From NCBI GenBank assembly GCA_963758365.1, contig CAVWVB010000001.1:2108001-2172000 (forward strand): a stretch of DNA of 64,000 nt, read 5' to 3'. Source of the stretch: Dokdonella_A sp963758365 (GTDB lineage: Bacteria; Pseudomonadota; Gammaproteobacteria; Xanthomonadales; Rhodanobacteraceae). The notes beneath the pieces were generated by a model. It did not search any database and was not told the origin of the DNA. It saw nothing but the letters and a program-made list of their open reading frames with translations. The position numbers and the translations under genes were made by a program. This document shows positions 34,633 to 41,927 of this stretch, in pieces (within the stretch, counting starts at the first letter, position 1; every line of letters begins with the position of its first letter).

Positions 34633-37600
34633 TCATCGTTGTTCCGCTGTCGACCGCGCCGCGTCGACGCCGGCTACGAAATCCTCAATTCGAAACGCCG
34701 CAATGTCCGCCAGGACCGCATCGGCCTGATGCAGGATGACCGGGTCCCCGATGCCAACCGCGGTCATCCCGGCGGCTTTGATCGCCGCGATTCCTGCCGC
34801 CGCATCCTCGATGCCCAGACAGTCGGCTGGCGCGCAACCGAGTTCGTGAGCGACTTTGAGGAAGATTTCCGGATCCGGTTTCGCGAGCACCGTGCAATTC
34901 GCGTCTGCCATGTAATCGAACAGATTGGCGATGCCGAGTCGTGCGACGATCAGTGCTGCGTTCCTGCTCGCGGATGCCAGACCCGTGGCAAGTCCCGCGG
35001 CGCGCGCGGCCAGTACGACATCACGCGCACCGGGCAGCAGGTGCTGCGGCCCGAAGTCGCTCAAGCTGTCCCGGTAGTAGCCATTCTTGCGATCGGCCAG
35101 TTCACGCTTTTCTGCGGCGCTGTAAGTGCGCGACGCGCGCTCGAGGATGATCTCCAGTGACGTTTCGCGATCGACACCCTTCAGGCGTTGATTGATCGTC
35201 TCGTCGAAAGGAACACCAAGCTCGTCCGCAAGGCGTTTCCAAGCGCCGTAGTGCATTCGCGCGGTATCGGTGATGACACCGTCGAGATCGAAGATCAGCG
35301 CCTTGAAATGCCGCGGCACCGGCCGCGACCGGATCGGCGGCACTTGGGGCTGCAATGCGGCGCTAGCGGGCGAATCCACGCTGATTCGCAACTTCCGGCC
35401 CGCATGGTCAATCTCCAGCGGAGCGCCGCTGGAGAGCATGTAGTGCACGCCGGCGGCGTCGACACGCACGTGCAATCGACTCCCGCGCCAGGTCAGGCCG
35501 AAGTGATAGCCGCGCCAGGGCGCCGGCAGAGTCGGCGCGAACACGAGCCGGTCGCGCGCCACGCGCATTCCCGCGAAGCCCCATACGAGCGCCAGCCAGC
35601 TGCCCGCCATCGCGGCCATGTGCACGCCGTGATGCGCGTTGCCGTGCAGATCGTCGAGGTCCACGCGTGCCGTGTCGTGCAGGTAGCGCAGAGCCTTGTC
35701 CGGATAACCGACCTCGCTGGCAAGTACGCTGAATGTCGACGCCGACAGCGTCGAATCGTGCACCGTAATGCGCTCGTAATAATCGAAATTACGTCGCTTG
35801 CTGTCACGATCCACGGCCTCGCCGGCGAGCACGAGTGCAAGAACCACATCTGCCTGCTTGCAGACTTGATGCCTGTAGATCGTCAGCGGGTGATAGTGCA
35901 TCAGCAAGGGATAGTGATCCGCAGACGTCGCGGCAAAATCCCATTGCGGTTTGTCAAGGAAGGTGTCGTCCTGCGGAAAAATTCCCAATGCCTCGTCATG
36001 CGGCAGATACATTTTTTCCGCTGCCGCCGACCAGCGCGCAATCTCCGCCTCGTCCATGGCGAGGCGCTGGGCGAGGTGCGCAAACAGGTTCGGCTCTTCG
36101 GTCGCGATTCGGCGCGCCACGCTGACTGCGTAGTCCAGATGGACCTGCGCCATCCGGTTCGTGTAGTGGTTGTTGTCAACCATGGCTGTGTATTCATCCG
36201 GTCCGCTCACTTCGTCGATACAGAAGGCACCGCCGCGCCTTGCATTGAAGTGGCCGATCTCGAGCCAGATACGCGCCGTTTCGAACAGCATTTCGGCGCC
36301 GTATTCACGCAGGAAAACCTCATCCCCGCTGACGCCGACATAAAGGCGTATCGCATATGCGATCGCCGCATTGATGTGATATTGCGCCGAGCCGCCGGGA
36401 AAGTAGGACGAGCATTCGTCTCCGCTGATCGTGCGCCAGGCGAACAGCGCACCGCGCCTATGGCCCATCTCCCGCGCGTGCGCTCGCGCATGGTCGAGCG
36501 TGCGATGGCGGTACTCGAGCATCCCGCGCGCCAGGGCAGGAGCGGTGAGCGCGAGCGGCGGCAGCATGAATACTTCGGTATCCCAGAACGTCTGTCCCTC
36601 GTAGCCCTCGCCGGTCAATCCCTTGGCCGCGGTACTGGTAGCACTGTCCCGAGCGGCCGATTGGAATACGTGATAGAGATTGAAACGCAATGCCTGTTCG
36701 AGAGACGGGTCGCCGTCGATGCCGAGTTCGGCGACACGCCAGAAATCGGCAACGTCGCGGGCCTGGTGTTCTGCGATTCGGTCGTATCCGCTTGCCGCGG
36801 CGGCCGCCGCGGCGGAGCGCGCATCTGCCACAAGGACGTCGTCATTGCGCGAGCCATCGCGCGCCCACGCGTATTCGACGAATTTCTCGAGCGCAATCCT
36901 TCCTCCGGGCACGATGGAACCGGAGAATGTCTGCTCAACCGCGTCTGCCTCGGCCATGATGTCGCCGCTCTCCGGATCGCCTGAAACCGCTACATGCTCC
37001 TGCGTGCAGGCGAGCACGACACCGCTGTGAGACGAACGCTGCAGCAGCGCGGCGGCTCCGCCCATGGCCTCGACTCGTGTCATCAGTCCGGCTCCGGCGC
37101 CGGCACCGATTCGCGGATCGTCGCCTGAAAGCATTGCGCGGTGCGCGCCGTGGATCGATGACGTCAGGGCGACGGGTCCACCGTAGTCGATCGAAGTAAC
37201 GCTATAGCGAATGCACAACAGGCCCGGATGTGCGAATGGAACCATCCGTTCGGAAAAAATCTCGAGCGTCGCGCCGCTCGGGGAGCGCCAGCGCAGGCGA
37301 CGCGTCGTGCATCCGGCACGCAGGTCGAACACCCGCTCGAACGCCAGCCATTCACCCTCTGCGAGGTCGACAGCCTCGTCTCCGAGACGGACCGCGATAC
37401 GGGTCGCATCCGCGATCGGTACGCGCGTATCGGTCGTGCGCGCGAAGCCGACGTGCCGTTCGTGGTACGAGATTGGCAGGCGTTCCCAGACGTCGGCAAG
37501 AAAGCTGCCACTGGCAGCATCAGGCGACTCCTCGAAGCTCGCACGCACCCCAAGCGTTCCATTTGCCAGGCAGAACAGCGCTTCGTCGCGAGCGGCGTGT

Positions 37601-37689
37601 TGCGATTCGAAACGGTCCTGTACGACACGCCACGGGTCGACAGCCGAATGGCCGGCCGCACCGACTTCGGCTGCACGAAACGATGTCAT
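34633..37689 (-). CDS. Fusion of GH65 disaccharide phosphorylase and beta-phosphoglucomutase
   Basis: A bifunctional enzyme of about 1,020 residues. Residues 1-775 are a glycoside hydrolase family 65 phosphorylase with the general acid Glu in SGPDEYTAMVDNN (residue 502 counted from the GTG at 37698) and HPLTIYRHQVCKQADVVLAL near the phosphate site. Residues about 798-1015 are a HAD-type beta-phosphoglucomutase with FDLDGVITDT (Asp804 nucleophile, Asp806 acid/base) and KPDPEIF. Expected chemistry: alpha-glucobiose plus phosphate gives beta-glucose-1-phosphate plus glucose, and the second domain gives glucose-6-phosphate. Both partner genes are usually separate neighbours. GH65 includes maltose, trehalose, kojibiose and nigerose phosphorylases; which applies is not decided here. 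Confidence 0.93.
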   Translation of the reverse strand: MTSFRAAEVGAAGHSAVDPWRVVQDRFESQHAARDEALFCLANGTLGVRASFEESPDAASGSFLADVWERLPISYHERHVGFARTTDTRVPIADATRIAVRLGDEAVDLAEGEWLAFERVFDLRAGCTTRRLRWRSPSGATLEIFSERMVPFAHPGLLCIRYSVTSIDYGGPVALTSSIHGAHRAMLSGDDPRIGAGAGAGLMTRVEAMGGAAALLQRSSHSGVVLACTQEHVAVSGDPESGDIMAEADAVEQTFSGSIVPGGRIALEKFVEYAWARDGSRNDDVLVADARSAAAAAAASGYDRIAEHQARDVADFWRVAELGIDGDPSLEQALRFNLYHVFQSAARDSATSTAAKGLTGEGYEGQTFWDTEVFMLPPLALTAPALARGMLEYRHRTLDHARAHAREMGHRRGALFAWRTISGDECSSYFPGGSAQYHINAAIAYAIRLYVGVSGDEVFLREYGAEMLFETARIWLEIGHFNARRGGAFCIDEVSGPDEYTAMVDNNHYTNRMAQVHLDYAVSVARRIATEEPNLFAHLAQRLAMDEAEIARWSAAAEKMYLPHDEALGIFPQDDTFLDKPQWDFAATSADHYPLLMHYHPLTIYRHQVCKQADVVLALVLAGEAVDRDSKRRNFDYYERITVHDSTLSASTFSVLASEVGYPDKALRYLHDTARVDLDDLHGNAHHGVHMAAMAGSWLALVWGFAGMRVARDRLVFAPTLPAPWRGYHFGLTWRGSRLHVRVDAAGVHYMLSSGAPLEIDHAGRKLRISVDSPASAALQPQVPPIRSRPVPRHFKALIFDLDGVITDTARMHYGAWKRLADELGVPFDETINQRLKGVDRETSLEIILERASRTYSAAEKRELADRKNGYYRDSLSDFGPQHLLPGARDVVLAARAAGLATGLASASRNAALIVARLGIANLFDYMADANCTVLAKPDPEIFLKVAHELGCAPADCLGIEDAAAGIAAIKAAGMTAVGIGDPVILHQADAVLADIAAFRIEDFVAGVDAARSTAEQR

Positions 37690-37870
37690 GCGCGGCACGC
37701 TCCGACCGCCCGGAGGCGAATCGACGGCGCGTCAACGAGGCGCGCGAGCGCCCGCCAAATGCACGGCGCAACCGAGCCGTTCCTTCCGATAGTCATCGCG
37801 CCCTCCCGCGCTGCTGTCGCGGCCGGCAAATCTCCTGCTCCACTTGCAGGATCGGACCGCGCAGCGCCGA

Positions 37871-37911
37871 ACACTATGCGCTATTGATATCGATATCAAG
37901 ATATCGATATC
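37871..37911 (-). promoter_or_regulatory. Promoter and tandem LacI-type operators of the GH65 operon
   Basis: TGATATCGATATCA (37885-37898) is a perfect 14-base palindrome with a central CG, the usual LacI-family operator form. A second palindrome GATATCGATATC (37900-37911) follows, 14 bases centre to centre. On the minus strand TTGATA (37894-37899) and TAGTGT (37871-37876), spaced 17 bases, form a plausible promoter whose -35 lies inside the first operator. Binding would therefore block transcription. The rest of the 411-base gap between lacI and the GH65 gene shows no gene. Confidence 0.8.
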
Positions 37912-38100
37912 ACTCCTGCGCGTGCTGCCGAGGGCGCGTGCACGCAATATTGCAATGCACAAGCAAGGCGCATGCGGTACTACGCGGAATAACTTGCTCG
38001 CAACGTCACTTGTCCCGCGATGCAACAGGCGTGACCCGCACGCGAACGGCCGCCCACGGGGTCTCTCCGATTGCAAATCCGCGAGGAGTCCAGCGAAAGA

Positions 38101-39075
38101 TCAGGTCGCGCGCACGATCAGCGAGGTCGGAAGCATTTCCGATTGCGCGCGCTTGCCCTCGATCAACGCGAGAATCTTGCGCGCAAGCAGCACGCCGCCA
38201 TCATGCCAGTTCTGATGCACCGAGCTGAGCGGCGGGATGAAGCTTGCGCCAAGTGCGGTGTCGTCGTAACCGATCACCGACACGTCGTCGGGCACACGCA
38301 GGCCGTATTCGCTCAGCGCGCGGATTGCACCCATCGCGAGCAGATCGTTACCGGCGAACAACGCATCGATACGCCTGCCTCCATCGTTCTGCGCGAGCAG
38401 GGCCTGAATTGCTTCGACACCCGCTGCGATCGTAAATCGATCGCGCCGCAGCACGATTGGCCGCATACCGCTGGCGGCCAAGGTGTCGCTGAATCCCGCC
38501 AGCCGTTCGGCCAACTCCATATGATCGGTATCACCGAGAAAGACCGGCTGGCGCCGGCCGAGAGCCAGAAAGCGCTGCGCGACGAGTGCACCTCCTTCGC
38601 GATTGTCGCTGCCGACGACGACATGGCGGTCCCTGGCACGCTTGGCGCCCCAGACCGCCATCGGCAGCCGCCAGGTATCGAGCATGTGGACAGCCTCCTC
38701 GTGCGCGCCCTGACCGAGCAGGATGACACCATCCGCGGCACGTAACGCATGCGTCATCGGAGCCTGCCGTGTCGTCAGGAGCACGCTGTAGCCGACCGAG
38801 GTCAGTTCCTGTGAAATTCCGCCGAGGAGTTCGAGCGGATACGGACCGGATATCGGCCGGGACAGCGAGGGCGTCATCTCCACCACGACCGCTACCGTGT
38901 GGCTGCGTCGCAAACGCAGGTTGCGCGCGCTGACGTTGAGCTTGTATCCATGTTTTTCCGCCAGGGCACGGATGCGTTCGCGAGTCGCGACATTTACGAG
39001 GCCGCCATCGCCGAGTGCCCGCGAGACCGTGATCTTGGAAACGCCAGCGATGCGCGCCAGATCAGCCATCGTCAT
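38101..39075 (-). CDS. LacI-family transcriptional repressor of the GH65 cluster
   Basis: A 324-residue regulator. The N-terminal helix-turn-helix MADLARIAGVSKITVSRAL includes the hinge-helix region LRLRRSHTVAVVVEM. The C-terminal periplasmic-binding-like sensor domain includes LFAGNDLLAMGAIRAL and VSVIGYDDTALGASFIPPLSSVHQ. The recognition-helix residues suit a CG-centred palindrome such as that found in front of the GH65 gene. The inducer is likely the disaccharide or a product. Start uncertain: ATG 39075 is used; a TTG at 39135 would add 20 residues. Neither has a good ribosome site. Confidence 0.9.
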   Translation of the reverse strand: MTMADLARIAGVSKITVSRALGDGGLVNVATRERIRALAEKHGYKLNVSARNLRLRRSHTVAVVVEMTPSLSRPISGPYPLELLGGISQELTSVGYSVLLTTRQAPMTHALRAADGVILLGQGAHEEAVHMLDTWRLPMAVWGAKRARDRHVVVGSDNREGGALVAQRFLALGRRQPVFLGDTDHMELAERLAGFSDTLAASGMRPIVLRRDRFTIAAGVEAIQALLAQNDGGRRIDALFAGNDLLAMGAIRALSEYGLRVPDDVSVIGYDDTALGASFIPPLSSVHQNWHDGGVLLARKILALIEGKRAQSEMLPTSLIVRAT

Positions 39076-39412
39076 TCGTACGGCAGGCGGGCCGCCCGCG
39101 CGAATCCTCGAACCGGATTTGTCTTTGGATTTCAAGAGCTGATTTTCTGCTCGACGATGATGAAGAAGCCTAGCAGATCGGTACACGCCGACGCGTTTGC
39201 GAATTGGCGCACGTTGCGGTTGCCGGCGCTTCCCGCGAACCGGCCAAAGTGGACCTGTCGCGTAGCGAGGCTGCCGCACGCCGGATTCGCAAGCAAGTCG
39301 GCGTCATCGCCTGGATGCTGCACCGCGTTCGCGACGCGAAGCACGCAAGCCGGGGCACGCGGGAAGGGCCCAAGCGCAAGATGATCCGGAAGGCATTCAC
39401 GTGCTGCTCTTG

Positions 39413-39442
39413 GCAGGAATCCGCCAACGAGGCGGATCCTGC
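39413..39442. other. Hairpin in the lacI/M2-peptidase intergenic region
   Basis: GCAGG-A-ATCCGCC and GGCGGAT-CCTGC form a 12-bp stem with one bulged A and a 5-base loop, about 60 bases before the M2 peptidase start. It lies in the 427-base gap 39076-39502 between divergent genes. No gene is seen in that gap. Confidence 0.5.
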
Positions 39443-39502
39443 ACCTTGCATCATTTGCCACCCGAGATTAGCCTCGGGCGATTCTCTTCAGGGGAGCGAG
39501 CC

Positions 39503-41425
39503 ATGCATTCCAGCAGGCACTTCACGATGGCTTTGCTGCTGATCGCAGCCGCGCCTGGGATCGTGTTCGGCGCCTCGCAGGGTACAGGGGAGCAAGCCAC
39601 GGCAGCAGACGCCCACGCGTTCGTCATGCAGATGAACGCGGACTACAAGGCGCACTACCTCGAGCCGAATGCGGCGGAGTGGGTTGCCGAGACCTACATC
39701 ACCGGCGACACCCAGATGCTCACGGCCCGGGCCAACGAAAGCTGGCTGAAGTGGTTGTCCTCCGAGGTCGAGCAGGCGCGCCGCTTCGAGAACGTGCGCG
39801 GCATCGAACCCCGGGACCGGCGTGCGCTGGAGCTTCTGAAGCTGCAGACCGCGATGCCCGCGCCGAAGAATCCCGCACACCTGACCGAATTGACCACGCT
39901 TGCGTCCAGGTTGACCGCTGCCTACGGCGCGGGCAAGTACTGCAAGGATGCGGCCGACCCCGCAAGCTGCCGCAACCTCGACGAACTCTCGCAGGTGCTC
40001 GCCAACGACCGCGACTGGGACCACGACCTCGACGCCTGGGCCGGCTGGCATCGCGTCGGGCGTGGCATGCTCGAGGACTACCGGCGCTTCGTCCAGCTCG
40101 TCAATGAAGGCGCACGCGACCTCGGCTACGACAATGCCGGGGTCATGTGGCGAGCGGGTTACGACATGTCGCCGGCCGCGTTCGAGAAGGAAACCGATCG
40201 CCTGTGGTCCCAGGTGCAGCCGCTGTACGGGCAGTTGCAATGCTATGCGCGCAACAAGCTCGTGGAGAAATACGGAAATCGCATGCCCGAGGACGGCACG
40301 ATACCCGCCCATATCACCGGCAACATGTGGGCGCAGGACTGGGCCAACCTGTATCCGTTGCTGCAGCCGTATCCCGGCGTCGGCAACCTCGACGTCACCG
40401 AACGCCTCGAGGCCGAACGCAAGGCGGCGCTCGACAAGGCCCAAGCGCGCATCGAGGGAACGCCGAAGCCGTTGCAGATCGCCGCGCTCGACCACGACGC
40501 CGATCTCGCGAATGCGCTCGCGATGGTCAGGCGCGCGGAGGATTTCTATACGTCGCTCGGATTCCCCAAGCTGCCCAATTCGTTCTACGAGAAGTCGATG
40601 CTGTTGCGTCCGCGCGACCGCGACGCGCTCTGTCATGCGAGCGCGTGGCCGATGGACCTCGGCAGCACCGACATGCGCATCAAGATGTGCATCAAGCCCA
40701 CCGAGGAGGATCAGTACACGATCTACCACGAGATGGGGCACATCTACTACTACCTCGCGTACAAGGATCTGCCGCCGATTTTCCAGGCCGGCGCGAACGA
40801 TGGATTCCACGAGGCGATCGGCGACACGATACGGCTCAACATCACGCCGGCCTACCTGGCCAGCATCGGTCTCGCCGGCAAGTCGGGCACGGATCGCAAG
40901 GCAGTCATCAACGCGCAGATGAAACTGGCGCTGGAGAAGGTTGCGTTCCTGCCGTTCGGCCTGCTGATCGACAAGTGGCGGTGGGGTGTATTCGACGGAT
41001 CGATCCCGCCGGATCAGTACAATCGGGGCTGGTGGGAACTGCGCCGCAAGTATCAGGGGCTGTCCTCCCCCATCGAGGCGGGTCCTGCCGATTTCGATCC
41101 GGGGGCGAAGAACCATGTACCGACCAATGTGCCCTACATGCGCTATTTCCTCGCCGACATACTGCAGTTCCAGTTCTATCGTTCCCTGTGCGCGGCGGCG
41201 GGTTACAAGGGCGCGCTGTCAGGTTGCACGATCTACGGCAACAGGGCGGCGGGTGCGAGGTTCTGGGCGATGCTGAACCAGGGTGCGAGCCAGCCGTGGC
41301 AGAAAACGCTCGAGCAACTGACCGGCAAGCCGGAGATGGACGCGAGTGCGATCATCGACTACTTCGCACCGCTCTACACCTGGCTGCAGGAGCAGAACAA
41401 GGGCAAGGCGTGCGGGTGGCATTAG
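39503..41425 (+). CDS. M2-family peptidyl-dipeptidase (bacterial ACE homologue)
   Basis: A 640-residue exported zinc metallopeptidase that removes C-terminal dipeptides. Signal peptide FTMALLLIAAAPGIVFG; zinc site HEMGH at 409-413 (YTIYHEMGHIYYYLAY) and third ligand Glu437 in FHEAIGD, as in human ACE. Further ACE-like blocks include HASAWPMD, RIKMCIKPT, and VPYMRYFLADILQFQFYRSLC, which holds chloride and substrate residues. A single catalytic domain of this size matches Xanthomonas and insect forms. AGGGGAG precedes the ATG. It probably works on peptides in the periplasm. Confidence 0.95.
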   Translation: MHSSRHFTMALLLIAAAPGIVFGASQGTGEQATAADAHAFVMQMNADYKAHYLEPNAAEWVAETYITGDTQMLTARANESWLKWLSSEVEQARRFENVRGIEPRDRRALELLKLQTAMPAPKNPAHLTELTTLASRLTAAYGAGKYCKDAADPASCRNLDELSQVLANDRDWDHDLDAWAGWHRVGRGMLEDYRRFVQLVNEGARDLGYDNAGVMWRAGYDMSPAAFEKETDRLWSQVQPLYGQLQCYARNKLVEKYGNRMPEDGTIPAHITGNMWAQDWANLYPLLQPYPGVGNLDVTERLEAERKAALDKAQARIEGTPKPLQIAALDHDADLANALAMVRRAEDFYTSLGFPKLPNSFYEKSMLLRPRDRDALCHASAWPMDLGSTDMRIKMCIKPTEEDQYTIYHEMGHIYYYLAYKDLPPIFQAGANDGFHEAIGDTIRLNITPAYLASIGLAGKSGTDRKAVINAQMKLALEKVAFLPFGLLIDKWRWGVFDGSIPPDQYNRGWWELRRKYQGLSSPIEAGPADFDPGAKNHVPTNVPYMRYFLADILQFQFYRSLCAAAGYKGALSGCTIYGNRAAGARFWAMLNQGASQPWQKTLEQLTGKPEMDASAIIDYFAPLYTWLQEQNKGKACGWH

Positions 41426-41551
41426 GCCGACGCAAACTGCGACGCAGAAGCAGGAAGCGGAAACGCCCGCGCAAGACCCGGCGCCTTGTCCATGCGTTCC
41501 GCCGATCTCATCCGCATTCACCCATTCCCCATCCCCTTTCCGGACCCTGCC

Positions 41552-41794
41552 ATGCAACGCTGGACCAAACTCCCCGACGGTCGTTTCATCGATGCAAACC
41601 GCATCGCCTACATCGGCAAGGCCGAAACCTATGCGCGCATCGACGAGGACGGCAACGACCTCGGTACCGGCTATGCAGTGAACATCGGCACCGACATACC
41701 TCGTGACACGCATCTTTCCGTCACCGGCAGCAAGGACGAGGTGTTCGCAGTACTGCGCTCGATACTTGGCGGCAGCGCGTCCGCCGCGGACTGA
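41552..41794 (+). CDS. Small conserved-looking protein, unknown function
   Basis: An 80-residue soluble protein starting MQRWTKLPDGRFIDANRIAYIG. The composition is balanced and includes charged and aromatic residues, unlike the shadow frames nearby. It has no signal, membrane segment or known motif. Earlier in-frame starts (TTG 41486, ATG 41492) would add a Pro-rich stretch that looks non-coding. It lies downstream of the M2 peptidase on the same strand with a 126-base gap. Confidence 0.6.
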   Translation: MQRWTKLPDGRFIDANRIAYIGKAETYARIDEDGNDLGTGYAVNIGTDIPRDTHLSVTGSKDEVFAVLRSILGGSASAAD

Positions 41795-41872
41795 CGCCGG
41801 GCAGCACGACCCCCGGTGCGCGGCCACGGCACCGCCGCGACCGCGGACCTGGCCGAAGGCCGCAGCCGCGGG

Positions 41873-41903
41873 AAAAAAAGGTCGCGCAGCGACGCTGCGC
41901 GAC
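41873..41903 (-). terminator. Rho-independent terminator of the second TonB receptor
   Basis: GTCGCGCAGC/GCTGCGCGAC, a 10-bp perfect stem with a 3-base loop, followed on the minus strand (after one C) by seven T residues. It lies 25 bases after the receptor stop. Confidence 0.88.
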
Positions 41904-41927
41904 TGCCTATCGCCCGGTCCGGATCGA

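Noticed and set aside
35188..36984. 598-codon plus-strand open frame
   Set aside because: Antisense to the GH65 fusion gene; no domain features.
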